Below, one piece after another: positions 1 to 8,550 of a stretch of 42,905 nucleotides of DNA; within the stretch, counting starts at the first letter, position 1; the number at the start of each line of letters is the position of its first letter. The notes under the pieces were generated by a model. It saw only the letters and a list, made by a program, of their open reading frames with translations, made no database searches and was not told where the DNA came from. The translations under genes were made by a program, and so were the position numbers. The stretch covers positions 1 through 42,905 of the forward strand of contig CAZKUR010000033.1 of NCBI GenBank assembly GCA_964556005.1, read 5' to 3'. Source of the stretch: CAZKUR01 sp964556005. Lineage in GTDB: Bacteria; Bacteroidota; Ignavibacteria; Ignavibacteriales; Ignavibacteriaceae.

Positions 1-84
1 ACTGTTTGTTTGGGCAAGAATAGGAATTGGAAAGAAAAATATAGAAAATATGAAGGACCAAAGAACAAGTAACAATTTTTTCAT
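1..84 (-). CDS. N-terminus of an exported protein, cut by the window edge
   Basis: Reading leftward from an ATG at 82-84, 28 codons stay open to the window edge. They begin MKKLLLVLW, continue with a long hydrophobic stretch and end in ...PILAQTNS. This is a typical Sec signal peptide with a probable cleavage site after the Ala-Gln region, similar in style to the other exported proteins here (for example ...FTNAQ and ...ILPQT). The rest of the gene lies outside the window, so the function cannot be named. The ATG follows a G-rich stretch that could serve as a ribosome binding site. About 230 bases of AT-rich sequence without a recognisable gene separate it from rsmD. Confidence 0.6.
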   Translation of the reverse strand, partial: MKKLLLVLWSFIFSIFFFPIPILAQTNS

Positions 85-317
85 AATGAGCCCCCGCCCT
101 AATTTTTGATGAAAAATATCTTTTAAAGTACTTTAGTTTTTACGTAAAGCATTATTAAAAATTAAACCATGTAAATACTGCTGTTGAAATACAAACAAAT
201 TCAATATTCATTATTTACATTAAATATTTTTAATAAATAATTCAAGGATTATTTCAAAAAAATATTTTTTATTTTCGATTTCACATTCGGATAATTCTTT
301 TCTTTTTAGTTGTAAAC

Positions 318-881
318 TTAAGACAAATGCTCTTTGCCAATTTCATACAAACAAGCATCCCCTATGATTTTAAAAGGTTCAATCCTAAAATATTCCATAT
401 CTTTTTCTTTTGTCTGAATTGACCTTTCAATAACCATTAAGCCATCATTACTGAGAAATTTATTTGATAGAATATTTTGAACCGCTTCATAAATATCGTC
501 TTTAAAGAAGGGAGGATCTGCCAGGATTAAATCATATCCCATGTTGTTAAATTCACAGCAGAATTTATTTACTTCCATTTTGAATATTTTACATTGCTCC
601 TGGACTTTCAGCGAAGCTATATTTTCATCAAGATTTTTTGCGATGAAATAATTTTTTTCAACAAAATGAACTTCTGCAGCGCCTCTGCTGAGGCATTCAA
701 ATCCCAAAGCACCGGAGCCTGAGTAAATATCAAGAACTTTAATATTTTGAAAATCGATTCTATTATTGAGGAGGTTAAAAAGAGTTTCCCTAACCCTGTC
801 GGTCATCGGGCGAATAAATTTCGATTGGGGGACTTTTATCTGGCGGCCTTTAAATTGGCCTGAGATAATCCGGACTTTCAT
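318..881 (-). CDS. rsmD: 16S rRNA (guanine(966)-N2)-methyltransferase RsmD
   Basis: Probable SAM-dependent methyltransferase that methylates G966 of 16S rRNA during 30S assembly. The protein is 187 aa, the usual length for the family. The N-terminus (VRIISGQFKGRQIKVP) and the PMTDRVRETLFNLL segment are typical of RsmD. The SAM-binding motif LDIYSGSGALGFE lies near residues 50-62, and the catalytic motif of base N-methyltransferases appears as LADPPFF near residues 119-125. It is the last gene of a seven-gene minus-strand run, 30 bases after the PilM-like gene. No strong Shine-Dalgarno precedes the ATG. The family assignment is secure; the exact target base is inferred from the family. Confidence 0.93.
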   Translation of the reverse strand: MKVRIISGQFKGRQIKVPQSKFIRPMTDRVRETLFNLLNNRIDFQNIKVLDIYSGSGALGFECLSRGAAEVHFVEKNYFIAKNLDENIASLKVQEQCKIFKMEVNKFCCEFNNMGYDLILADPPFFKDDIYEAVQNILSNKFLSNDGLMVIERSIQTKEKDMEYFRIEPFKIIGDACLYEIGKEHLS

Positions 882-911
882 AATTTCATTATAATAGATT
901 GAAAAAGTTTT

Positions 912-1835
912 CTAAGCAATCCTGTAAGCAATTCCTGCCGAAGGTGAAAATGAATTGTATTTTTCGAGGTATAACTTGTTTTTTAATAAATGAGGTACAG
1001 CTTTAATTTTATCAAAAGGGTTGAAGTAAACAAATTCAATTCCCACTGCAGAGCTTAAAGTTTTTACAAGCGATTTATTCAAGTCTTCACCGGAAATAAA
1101 AGCATTATCTATTGAAAATTTATTGACAATTAAATTGCCTGAAGAGAATTCGTTTTTAAGAATCCTTGGCATTTCATCTGCAGCATGAAGCGGAAAAACT
1201 TTATTAAGCAGAGGTTTGCCGTCTTGAATTAAAAGTAACGACAGATATTTCCCGCCGAAATATACACTAACAGCTAATCCTTTTGCCATTTGGGGATGGC
1301 TTGCAAACAATGCTCTATCGGATGCCAAATGTACATTGTCTAAAAATTTCAAAGTAAAGTTATTATCCTTACAAAATTTATGAAGGATATTTAGATACTT
1401 TCTTTCGATGCCGTATACAATTGCGCTGCTGTAATCGAAAAAATTATTCTTGTCGATTTCTAAATATTGTATAACCAGATTTTCGGGTGAAGTGAAAGGG
1501 TAAAGGATTGAAAGCTCCCACCGGAATTCTTCAAGAAGATCCTGGTGAAGCATACTGTTATCATATGGAATTTGCGTAATAAAAAAGATTTCAAAAGGAA
1601 GTGCAAACGAAACGGTTGAACTGTTCAGACTCTGCCTGACCAATAATTCATTTAAGGAACTTTGAAGCAGCGAAACTATTTTCGTTTCTTTGTTTTCAAG
1701 AATTCTCAGAGGCTCATCGAAATAAGCCTCATCTACATTCTCCAGATAAAAATGATCTCCCTTAAAAATGACTTCAACAACCTGCAGCTTTTTTTCTGTA
1801 ATAGTGAATCCTGCATGGTTTTCATAAAGAGCCAT
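912..1835 (-). CDS. PilM-like actin-fold protein (probable)
   Basis: A 307-aa protein without signal peptide or clear membrane segment. Its layout suggests the PilM/FtsA-like actin fold: a first strand pair at residues 9-30 (GFTITEKKLQVVEVIFKG), a second glycine-containing strand pair near residues 185-205 (GLAVSVYFGGKYLSLLLI) and a late FISGEDLN segment like the adenosine-binding loop. The canonical phosphate-loop residues are weak, so ATP binding is uncertain. PilM normally sits on the cytoplasmic face of type IV pilus or type II secretion inner-membrane complexes and binds PilN. The next gene upstream (1847-2407) encodes a single-pass membrane protein that could be its partner. The gap between them is 11 bases, so co-translation is likely. 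The fold assignment is inference from pattern, not a clear motif match. Confidence 0.5.
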   Translation of the reverse strand: MALYENHAGFTITEKKLQVVEVIFKGDHFYLENVDEAYFDEPLRILENKETKIVSLLQSSLNELLVRQSLNSSTVSFALPFEIFFITQIPYDNSMLHQDLLEEFRWELSILYPFTSPENLVIQYLEIDKNNFFDYSSAIVYGIERKYLNILHKFCKDNNFTLKFLDNVHLASDRALFASHPQMAKGLAVSVYFGGKYLSLLLIQDGKPLLNKVFPLHAADEMPRILKNEFSSGNLIVNKFSIDNAFISGEDLNKSLVKTLSSAVGIEFVYFNPFDKIKAVPHLLKNKLYLEKYNSFSPSAGIAYRIA

Positions 1836-1846
1836 TTTATTTAGAA

Positions 1847-2407
1847 CTACTCCCAGGACACAGTATTTTTTAGAGCAAGGTTCGTTGTACTGCCTATAGA
1901 GCCGTAACCATCCGGATCATTAATATAGTACATTGTACCGGAAACGTTATTCGAATCTATTCTTATAATTTTTCCGAACCTGTTCACAACCGTATCAACG
2001 GAAACGCTTGTATCAATCTTCAGTTCATATGGCCGGTTGGATTTTGGTGTTCGGTATAAACTGTCCGGAGTAAATTGTCCGTTTGAGAGAGCTAAAAACG
2101 GATTTGTAGATTTATTATTTGATGTATCCGTTGAGTGCATTACACTGTCGACATATGAGCTGGTTTTTACAAAATTTATCAAACTATCGATATTGCCTGT
2201 AAATTTACCGTGAATCTTGTTCCAAAGTATTTCTGCTTCCTTCAAATCTTTCATCCTTAAACGGGATTCTGTTCTATAATGGGTTTCTTGTTGAACTATG
2301 TTGCTCGGATCAATAATTGCAACTTTCACCAGGACCACAACCAGTATTGCTATTATCACATAAAGTATTCCATGAATATACCATGGTTCTACAGTTTTGG
2401 CAGCCAT
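1847..2407 (-). CDS. Single-pass inner-membrane protein of unknown function
   Basis: I do not recognise this 186-aa protein as a named family. A short N-terminal tail is followed by one strongly hydrophobic helix at about residues 12-32 (GILYVIIAILVVVLVKVAII), then a soluble, Ser/Thr/Asn-rich region rich in beta-like segments. The topology (cytoplasmic tail, one helix, extracytoplasmic domain) resembles PilN/PilO-type subunits or a pilin-like protein, but there is no prepilin peptidase motif before the helix. The start is supported by a strong GGAGG just upstream. It lies between a comEA-like gene (24-base gap) and a PilM-like gene (11-base gap), which suggests a membrane-bound role in a pilus- or competence-related assembly. 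That role is inferred from context only. Confidence 0.55.
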   Translation of the reverse strand: MAAKTVEPWYIHGILYVIIAILVVVLVKVAIIDPSNIVQQETHYRTESRLRMKDLKEAEILWNKIHGKFTGNIDSLINFVKTSSYVDSVMHSTDTSNNKSTNPFLALSNGQFTPDSLYRTPKSNRPYELKIDTSVSVDTVVNRFGKIIRIDSNNVSGTMYYINDPDGYGSIGSTTNLALKNTVSWE

Positions 2408-2431
2408 TTTTCCTCCGGAGAATAAAAATTT

Positions 2432-2929
2432 TTATTTTTTAATAAAAATGTATTTCTTAATTTTATTTAGTTTAGCTTTTCCGATTCCTTTAATTGAAAG
2501 TAAATCGTTTAAAAATTTAAAATCACCATTTTCAGTTCTGTAATTTACGATATTTTCTGCTGTTTTCTCACCAATGCCGGGTAATAATATTAATTTTTCC
2601 ATACCGGCTTGGTTTATATCAATACTTTTTTCAGCAGGAATCTTTGCTGTATTTTTTTCATCAAAATTTGGTTTCTTAAAATCAGAAACTTCCTGATTAG
2701 AATCAACTAATTTATCCTTTAAACTACCTTTTTCACCAGTTATTTCTGAATTTGCAAGATGCTTAAAGATGCTGTCTTCTTTAGAATAATCAAAATTTCG
2801 CCGGTTTACATCTTTTTTGCTGAATAATTTACTGAAGCCAAACCCGGCGCCAAATACAACCAGCAAGAATAAAATAACTTTTATTTCAGTAACGGTTAAA
2901 CCGATTTTTTCAGATAGTTTCTTAAACAT
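2432..2929 (-). CDS. ComEA-like helix-hairpin-helix DNA-binding protein
   Basis: A 165-aa protein with one N-terminal membrane helix (about residues 17-34, VILFLLVVFGAGFGFSKLF), a polar linker and a C-terminal tandem helix-hairpin-helix domain (about residues 103-165). The HhH signatures are SIDINQAG, LPGIGEKTAENIV and IKGIGKAKLNKIKKY. This is the ComEA architecture: a membrane-anchored receptor that binds double-stranded DNA non-specifically outside the inner membrane during natural transformation. HhH proteins of this type can have other DNA-related jobs. It sits 46 bases downstream of dnaJ and upstream of the membrane/PilM-like pair, consistent with a small competence or pilus-like cluster. 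No ComEC or ComF is in the window. The gene symbol is left empty because function is unproven. Confidence 0.8.
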   Translation of the reverse strand: MFKKLSEKIGLTVTEIKVILFLLVVFGAGFGFSKLFSKKDVNRRNFDYSKEDSIFKHLANSEITGEKGSLKDKLVDSNQEVSDFKKPNFDEKNTAKIPAEKSIDINQAGMEKLILLPGIGEKTAENIVNYRTENGDFKFLNDLLSIKGIGKAKLNKIKKYIFIKK

Positions 2930-2975
2930 AATTTTTTTAAGATTATCAAAAAAAATAAAAAAGTTTCGGGTAAAA

Positions 2976-4127
2976 CTATAATCCGAACTTCTTAAAAAAA
3001 CCTTTGCCGTCTTTATTAGGATTTACCTGGATATTCGGGAGTCCTGCCAATTCTTTCAATAATTCTTTTTCTTTTGCCGTTACTTTTTTGGGAACCCGGA
3101 TATTTACCCTAACTATCTGGTCGCCTACGCCGGATTGATTCAGATGCTTGACGCCTTTCCCTCTCATCTTTAGAAGTTTTCCTGCTTGAGTTCCCGGTTC
3201 AATCTTCAGCATTGACTTTCCGGTCAAAGTCGGCACTTCAACTTCATTTCCCAAAACAGATTCGGGGAAACTTATTAACAGGTCGTAAATTATATCATCC
3301 CCGTCTCTAATGAAGTATTCATGTGAAATCTCTTCAAATACAACTAAAAGATCACCGGCTGGCCCGCCACGTTTACCTGAATTGCCTTCGCCGCGGATTG
3401 TCATATAGCTGTTGTTAACGACACCGGCCGGTACGTCAATTTTAAGCGTAGTTTCCGAATGAGTTCTACCGTCTCCCATACATTTTTTGCATGGTGAATC
3501 AACAACTCTTCCTTCGCCGTTGCAGTTGCTGCATGTTGTTATATTTACAAACTGTCCGAAAACAGAACGCGAAATATTTCTTATTTCACCTGAGCCGTTG
3601 CAAACCGGACAAGTTTTTAACGAAGTTCCCGTTTCGGCACCTGTACCGCCGCATTCATCGCATTTAATTAATTTTCTTAATTTTAATTTTTTAGATACGC
3701 CTGTTGCAATTTCTTCGAGATTCAATTTCAAAGTGACCCTTAAATCCGTACCGGGCGTTCCGGCAGTTCTTCGCCTGCTGCGTGAATATTGGCGTCCGCC
3801 GCCGAAGAAATCATCGAATATTGAACTTCCACCGAAAATATCGGAAAAATGGGAAAATATATCGTTAATATCATTAAAGCCCTGGAACCCGCTTGCTCCT
3901 CCTCTTAATCCTTCATGCCCGAAACGGTCGTAGTTTGCCCTTTTATTTTCGTCGCTTAAAACTTCGTAAGCCTCGGCAGCTTCTTTAAATTTTTCCTCTG
4001 CTTCTTTGTTATCCGGATTTCTATCCGGGTGATATTGCATAGCTAATTTTCTGTATGCTTTTCTTAAATCCTCTTTGTTCGCGCTTTTCGAAACGCCAAG
4101 GATTTCATAATAATCTCGTTTTGTCAT
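2976..4127 (-). CDS. dnaJ: Chaperone protein DnaJ (Hsp40)
   Basis: Co-chaperone that delivers substrates to DnaK and stimulates its ATPase. The J-domain includes the HPD motif (MQYHPDRNPD), then a Gly/Phe-rich linker, the zinc domain with four repeats (CDECGGTG, CPVCNGSG, CSNCNGEG, CKKCMGDG) and the C-terminal substrate-binding domain. In the fourth repeat Met replaces the usual Gly, a mild deviation. The frame is open nine codons further to a TTG, but the ATG at 4125-4127 gives the conserved start MTKRDYYEILGV and is preferred; the product is then 383 aa. It is third in the hrcA-grpE-dnaJ order; dnaK is not in this window. Confidence 0.96.
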   Translation of the reverse strand: MTKRDYYEILGVSKSANKEDLRKAYRKLAMQYHPDRNPDNKEAEEKFKEAAEAYEVLSDENKRANYDRFGHEGLRGGASGFQGFNDINDIFSHFSDIFGGSSIFDDFFGGGRQYSRSRRRTAGTPGTDLRVTLKLNLEEIATGVSKKLKLRKLIKCDECGGTGAETGTSLKTCPVCNGSGEIRNISRSVFGQFVNITTCSNCNGEGRVVDSPCKKCMGDGRTHSETTLKIDVPAGVVNNSYMTIRGEGNSGKRGGPAGDLLVVFEEISHEYFIRDGDDIIYDLLISFPESVLGNEVEVPTLTGKSMLKIEPGTQAGKLLKMRGKGVKHLNQSGVGDQIVRVNIRVPKKVTAKEKELLKELAGLPNIQVNPNKDGKGFFKKFGL

Positions 4128-4171
4128 TTGTACTTTTTCAATTTCCTTATTCAATTAGATTTGTGTATGGG

Positions 4172-4798
4172 TTAATCATCGGATGAATTCTTACTCGGCT
4201 CTTCTGCCGGTAATTCACTAACAATTACCTTCGTATGCCTTATAACTTTATCTTTATATTTATAACCCTTTTCAATTTCATCAACAACAGTGTGAGGTTC
4301 AACGCCTTCAACGGGTTTTTGCATCAGTGCTTCATGAAATTCAACGTCAAACGGTTCGCCGAGAGATTCAATTTTTTCAACGCCATGATCCTTTAATGCT
4401 TTTATCAATTTATCATAAACCAATTTTATTCCTTCTTTTATAGCGTTGATATCTTTTGCGTTTTCGATATGCAGCAGCGATCTTTCAAAATCATCAACGA
4501 TTGGGAGCAGGTTAATTATAATAGGTTCGGCTGCGTATTTAATTAAATTTAGCTGATCATTTTCAGTTCTTCTTTTATAATTTTCGAACTCAGCGGCTCT
4601 TCGTAAAAGCTTGTCCTTGAGTTCGGCAACTTCATTTTCTAATTCGATTATCTTTTGATCCCTTTCGTCTAATTCGTTTTTAATTGGACCATTATTATCA
4701 TTTGCATTATTATTATCCTGCTCTTGTTCATCATTGATTTCGTTTTTATTATTTGATTTATCCGTATGCTGATTTTTTTTATTCTTTTCATCTTTCAT
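4172..4798 (-). CDS. grpE: Nucleotide exchange factor GrpE
   Basis: Nucleotide exchange factor for DnaK. The 208-aa protein starts with a very polar, Asn/Asp/Glu/Lys-rich tail (about residues 1-45), followed by the long coiled-coil helix (ERDQKIIELENEVAELKDKLL, about residues 45-65, continuing through RRAAEFENYKRRTEND) and the beta-domain (GVEKIESLGEPFDVEFHEAL, then ...KGYKYKDKVIRHTKVIVS), all typical of GrpE. A clear AAAGGAG lies ahead of the ATG. The gene starts 15 bases after hrcA, so the two are surely co-transcribed. Confidence 0.96.
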   Translation of the reverse strand: MKDEKNKKNQHTDKSNNKNEINDEQEQDNNNANDNNGPIKNELDERDQKIIELENEVAELKDKLLRRAAEFENYKRRTENDQLNLIKYAAEPIIINLLPIVDDFERSLLHIENAKDINAIKEGIKLVYDKLIKALKDHGVEKIESLGEPFDVEFHEALMQKPVEGVEPHTVVDEIEKGYKYKDKVIRHTKVIVSELPAEEPSKNSSDD

Positions 4799-4813
4799 AA
4801 AATATCGTCTCCT

Positions 4814-5866
4814 TTATTTTGGATTAACATTGATTATATACTCCGACAACATCTTTGCCATGTAATCTACGATGGCTATTATTTTCGAATATTCCATCCG
4901 TTTAGGCCCTATAATACCGAGAGTGCCGTAAGTTTCTCCAAGCTTATATTCTTTACTTATATAACTGTATTCATTTAATTTTTTGTCTTCGTTTTCGCTT
5001 CCTATTGAAATGAAGACTTCGTTGAGATCTTTCTCCTCAGATTTTCCCATAATATGAATGATAATATCTTTATCCTCAATCAATTCAATTACGCTCTGAA
5101 ATTTTTCCGGATCGTCAAACTCTGGATTTTGAATAACATTTTTTGCGCCGGTTATTAGAACGCTGTCTTTCGATTTCAAATCTTTAAATATTTTGTCAAC
5201 CGAATCTATGAAAAGTCTTATGATGGAATTATTATCCGGAGCTATGTCTTTTAGCCTGTCCTTAAAAGAATTTCTTATTTCACTCAGCGTTAAGCCTGAC
5301 AAACGTTCGTTTAGTAATTGTTGAACCGAATATATTTGAGAAGACTTAACTTCCGAGTCAACTTCCAGGGTAATTGTTTTAACCAAGCCGGATTTAATAC
5401 TTATAACAACAAGAATTCTTGTCGAACTTAAAACGACCATTTGCAGCTTTTCAAGTATACCGCTATCTAACCTTGGGTAAGAAACACACGCCAGCTGTTT
5501 AGTTATTCTGCTTAAAAGCTCGGAGGTAATTTTCAACAGATCATCGGTTTCTATTAATTTTTCATCGATGCTCTTTGCTATAAAACCTTTCTCGCTATTT
5601 CTTATTTTCTGAATATCCATTAATGAATCAACATAAAAACGGTATCCTTTATCCGTCGGAACCCGCCCGGCAGAAGTATGCGGATGATTGATGTAACCGG
5701 ATTCTTCAAGATCAGCCATAATATTTCTTACGGTTGCCGGAGAAACTCCCACATTATATTTGCGGGAAATATTCCTGGAACCTACCGGTGAAGCAGTTAA
5801 AATAAACTGTTGAATAATGTACCTTAAAATATTCTTTTCCCGGCTATTTAATTCTTCAAATTCCAT
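4814..5866 (-). CDS. hrcA: Heat-inducible transcription repressor HrcA
   Basis: Repressor of class I heat-shock genes; in other bacteria it binds the CIRCE inverted repeat and needs GroEL for activity. The 350-aa length is normal. The N-terminal winged helix shows the typical LNSREKNILRYIIQQFILT start, NVGVSPATVRNIMADLEESG and HPHTSAGRVPTDKGYRFYVD; the C-terminal dimerisation domain ends with the family's GTLGIIGPKRMEYSKII segment. It is the first gene of the hrcA-grpE-dnaJ run, so it probably controls its own operon. I could find no CIRCE-like element (TTAGCACTC-N9-GAGTGCTAA) in the 378 bases upstream, so its operator here is unknown. Confidence 0.95.
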   Translation of the reverse strand: MEFEELNSREKNILRYIIQQFILTASPVGSRNISRKYNVGVSPATVRNIMADLEESGYINHPHTSAGRVPTDKGYRFYVDSLMDIQKIRNSEKGFIAKSIDEKLIETDDLLKITSELLSRITKQLACVSYPRLDSGILEKLQMVVLSSTRILVVISIKSGLVKTITLEVDSEVKSSQIYSVQQLLNERLSGLTLSEIRNSFKDRLKDIAPDNNSIIRLFIDSVDKIFKDLKSKDSVLITGAKNVIQNPEFDDPEKFQSVIELIEDKDIIIHIMGKSEEKDLNEVFISIGSENEDKKLNEYSYISKEYKLGETYGTLGIIGPKRMEYSKIIAIVDYMAKMLSEYIINVNPK

Positions 5867-5898
5867 TCAAAACCTTGAAAATTAAAAGATTTATCATT

Positions 5899-5906
5899 CA
5901 AATATA
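5899..5906 (-). promoter_or_regulatory. Possible Bacteroidota-type -7 box for hrcA
   Basis: On the minus strand this reads TATATTTG, which fits the TAnnTTTG -7 consensus of the primary sigma factor in Bacteroidota. It lies about 33 bases before the hrcA start. No TTTG at the usual -33 spacing was found (the nearest is about 28 bases further upstream), and such boxes occur by chance in AT-rich DNA, so this is tentative. Confidence 0.25.
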
Positions 5907-6189
5907 AGAAATTTTAATTTTTATTGATATTCTGCAAATAAACATATGTATGTACTTTTTAATATCTTATCGTCTTTTTTACACGAATTTAAATTATAAT
6001 ATGCTGTAAACCTGAAATAAATCATGTTATTAAATGAATGAAGTCAGGAAATAAAGCATTAATACTTCTTAAATATTTTGATGGTTCCATTTATAAAAAG
6101 ATTCAGGAGGAAAATTAAAAATTCATTAGAAAACTTAAACTTGGATTACCATGAATGTTAATTATACAAAAGCACTGCAATATTAAAGA

Positions 6190-6223
6190 ATTTAAAAAAA
6201 TAAACCCGGCAAAAGCCGGGTTT
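6190..6223 (-). terminator. Intrinsic terminator of the first cytochrome gene
   Basis: A 9-bp perfect stem AAACCCGGC / GCCGGGTTT with a 4-base loop lies just past the stop codon of the 6245-8227 gene. On the minus strand the stem is followed by a run of T (TTTATTTTTTTAAA), as expected for a Rho-independent terminator. It is nearly identical to the hairpin after the paralogous gene (8504-8525). Confidence 0.85.
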
Positions 6224-6244
6224 GGAAAAAATGTTCAATTGGAA

Positions 6245-8227
6245 CTATTTAAGTAATATCATTTTTTTAGTCATGGTATACTCGGGAGTAATTATTCTAT
6301 ACAAATAAATTCCACTTGCAAGACTTGAAGCATTAAATTCAATTGTATGCACACCAAGGCTCATCTCTCCGTTGATAAGCTGCTTAACTAATTGACCTTC
6401 AATATTATACACATCTAAAGTAACATGCGCATTTTTCGGTAAACTAAAATTAATTTTAGTCGTTGGATTAAAGGGATTCGGATAATTTTGCGACAACGCA
6501 AAATCGTGAGGTGCATTATTATTTTTAGGGTTAACTGCAAGAACAACACCAAGTGCACCTAAAGCAGCTTTCAAAATTCCGTAAGTATATGCCGGATTAT
6601 GAACTCCTAAGCTTCTGTCTGAAGTAACCATAATATAGTCGTATGCTGCTTGTGCCTGTGTTAATGTGTAGCTTGAATCAACATTAACAGCAAGGGAATC
6701 AAGCGGAGGCAGATGATTAGCAAGAGTGTCTAACAGACCCTGGATTTCAATCTGTAATCCGTTGGCAACACCGTCGCCATCCAGGTCGGCATTTCCGTTT
6801 ACATAATATTTCTTATCCGAAAATTCAGGCCCAAAATTTCCATGACACGGCTGGCAAGCTGCTACATTGTCGGTGCCGTCAGGGTAAGTCATGCTGAATG
6901 TATGACCACCGACATGCGTAATATTACCGGCAGAATCCGGCGGCACACTAAACATATGACAGGTTGCGCATGCATTAGCAGTTGCATACATATGCGGAGA
7001 AGTTGGGATATTTTGTCCAAATGTAATAGCGTTAGTTCCGGCTAACATGTCGGCTTGCGGGCCCATATCCGGTCCATAGTATCTTAGGTTAGCTAAATAA
7101 TTATTGGTGTAACTTACTGCATCATGACGCGAATGATGACAGTTCATGCAAAGAGCACCGGTTCCTACATTGTTAATTTGAACTCCATTTTCAAGTGTAA
7201 CACTCATTGCTCTTACTTGATGAGGATTTGCGACACTATGAGGATCATGGCAAACTGCACATGAAATAGGTACCTTTCCGGTTGCATCAACAGTAGGCGG
7301 TTGTTTACCATTCTTTATAAATTCGACAAAAAGCTGGCCGTTATGGCAATAACATCCGGCTCTTGTTTCGCTGTGAGGTAATAAAGCATGCTTTGTAATT
7401 TTCCACTGATCCGGGAAATAATGATGAGAACCTTCATCATGGCAAAATGCGCAGTTTTCAAAATTTAAACTAACTGCAACCACCGATGTATCGAAGTGTA
7501 CAAGGTGATCGCTTGCAGGGCCATGGCAGTCTTCACATTGAATCCGTCCTCGTTTCATCGCATCAGGGTACTCGGCTACGAGAGAATCATATTGACCGGG
7601 AAATAAAGTATCCGGGAAAACAAATGGAAAATCGTCAAAGCCGCCGTTACTGGCAGTTGTATCGTAACCTGTTGTATGACACGGCAGGCATGCAGCACTA
7701 TAATGAGAGCCAAGTTCACCGTTTAAACCTTCTTCGAAAATTTTATAATGCCCTGTTTGTTCCCATTGGGTTGCAATTGTTTGATGACATGCAACTGCTG
7801 CGCCGCATGAAGGAACACCGTAAAAAGTCCAATAGGTTGAAGCATGAATTTTTAATTGCGCAACTGCATTTCCCTGTGAAAATTGTAAAATATAAAATCC
7901 ATCTAAATCGGGTTTAAAAATGATAACCCTTGTCGAGTCATCCATATCTTGATAGTTTCCAAAACTTGCATTTGATCCGGCTGGAGCCTGAACTACAGTC
8001 CAAGACGGGCTTGTTATAGCAGCTCCTGTTAATTGTCCTTCTAAATACATTTGTGTTTGAATACCGACATTCGATAGGCCGTTATATGGCCTATTGAAGA
8101 GATCATTTGGATTAGCTTCCGCTTCTCTTGGATCGACACCGTAAGTCTTTAAAGTCGCTGTCTGAGGTAAGATAATAGTTGCGGTGCATAAGAGCAAGCC
8201 TAATACCAAAAGTAATTTCTTATGCAT
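6245..8227 (-). CDS. T9SS-exported multiheme cytochrome c, copy 1
   Basis: A 660-aa exported cytochrome. Residues 1-21 are a signal peptide (MHKKLLLVLG...ILPQT); residues 22-130 look like an Ig-like beta domain; residues 141-462 carry nine C...CH sites. Seven are canonical CXXCH (starting at Cys180, 231, 259, 323, 360, 420, 458). Two have unusual spacing: Cys141-X5-Cys147-His148 and Cys292-X-Cys294-His295. The spacing of the first sites and the CEDCHGP motif resemble the cytochrome c554-like multiheme family. An acidic DLDGDG loop near 481-486 may bind calcium. Residues 576-660 are a T9SS type A sorting domain (NYPNPFNP... to KKMILLK), so the protein is probably delivered to the cell surface. 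AGGAGT six bases before the ATG supports the start. A role in surface electron transfer is inferred; substrate and partners are unknown. It is adjacent to a paralog of the same length. Confidence 0.88.
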   Translation of the reverse strand: MHKKLLLVLGLLLCTATIILPQTATLKTYGVDPREAEANPNDLFNRPYNGLSNVGIQTQMYLEGQLTGAAITSPSWTVVQAPAGSNASFGNYQDMDDSTRVIIFKPDLDGFYILQFSQGNAVAQLKIHASTYWTFYGVPSCGAAVACHQTIATQWEQTGHYKIFEEGLNGELGSHYSAACLPCHTTGYDTTASNGGFDDFPFVFPDTLFPGQYDSLVAEYPDAMKRGRIQCEDCHGPASDHLVHFDTSVVAVSLNFENCAFCHDEGSHHYFPDQWKITKHALLPHSETRAGCYCHNGQLFVEFIKNGKQPPTVDATGKVPISCAVCHDPHSVANPHQVRAMSVTLENGVQINNVGTGALCMNCHHSRHDAVSYTNNYLANLRYYGPDMGPQADMLAGTNAITFGQNIPTSPHMYATANACATCHMFSVPPDSAGNITHVGGHTFSMTYPDGTDNVAACQPCHGNFGPEFSDKKYYVNGNADLDGDGVANGLQIEIQGLLDTLANHLPPLDSLAVNVDSSYTLTQAQAAYDYIMVTSDRSLGVHNPAYTYGILKAALGALGVVLAVNPKNNNAPHDFALSQNYPNPFNPTTKINFSLPKNAHVTLDVYNIEGQLVKQLINGEMSLGVHTIEFNASSLASGIYLYRIITPEYTMTKKMILLK

Positions 8228-8550
8228 TATAACTCCTAAAAGTTAGTTGTTCTCCTTGATTTTTAATCTTTTGAAGATTATTAATTTCGCCCATAAATAT
8301 TATTTTTAATGTAAATAAACTGTTCAAATTTTCTCCCGTAAATTAGTTCTGGTTACTTATTATTCGCATATCAAGAAATTTAATATAGAGATTTACTGCA
8401 AGTGAAATATATTTTTAACGATACTGTTTTTCAAGAGCAAGTAATCACTGCATGGAAAATTAATCTTCAGAACACAATAATTGTATAATTTAATATAAAA
8501 AACAAACCCGGCAATAGCCGGGTTTGAATAAAGAAATTATTTCATAGGAA
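8228..8550. other. Intergenic region between the two cytochrome genes
   Basis: This 323-base AT-rich gap holds the ribosome binding site of copy 1 (AGGAGT on the minus strand) at the left and the terminator of copy 2 at the right. Because copy 2 has its own terminator, copy 1 probably has its own promoter here, but no clear promoter match was found. Confidence 0.5.
8497..8525 (-). terminator. Intrinsic terminator of the second cytochrome gene
   Basis: A 9-bp stem AAACCCGGC / GCCGGGTTT with a 4-base loop (8504-8525), followed on the minus strand by GTTTTTTATA. It ends the 8551-10533 gene. Its stem is the same as that of the terminator at 6202-6223, suggesting the duplication included the 3' end. 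Confidence 0.83.

Larger units (their letters stand above)
5867..6244. other. Intergenic region upstream of hrcA
   Basis: This 378-base AT-rich gap holds the presumed hrcA promoter at its left side and the terminator of the first cytochrome gene at its right end. There is an 8-base palindrome ACATATGT near 5943-5950. No CIRCE repeat, RNA gene or convincing small ORF was found. An AGGAGG at about 6105-6110 is not followed by a useful start codon. Confidence 0.6.

Noticed and set aside
3487..3933. 148-codon open frame on the plus strand inside dnaJ
   Set aside because: It is antisense to the conserved DnaJ zinc domain, has no start context and gives an unlikely protein; a shadow frame.
4128..4154. 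Upstream TTG as the dnaJ start
   Set aside because: It adds nine residues not found in DnaJ proteins; the ATG at 4125-4127 gives the conserved N-terminus.
7486..7917. 143-codon open frame opposite cytochrome copy 1
   Set aside because: Antisense to several CXXCH sites; the composition (many His, Arg, Gln) reflects the complement of heme-motif codons.
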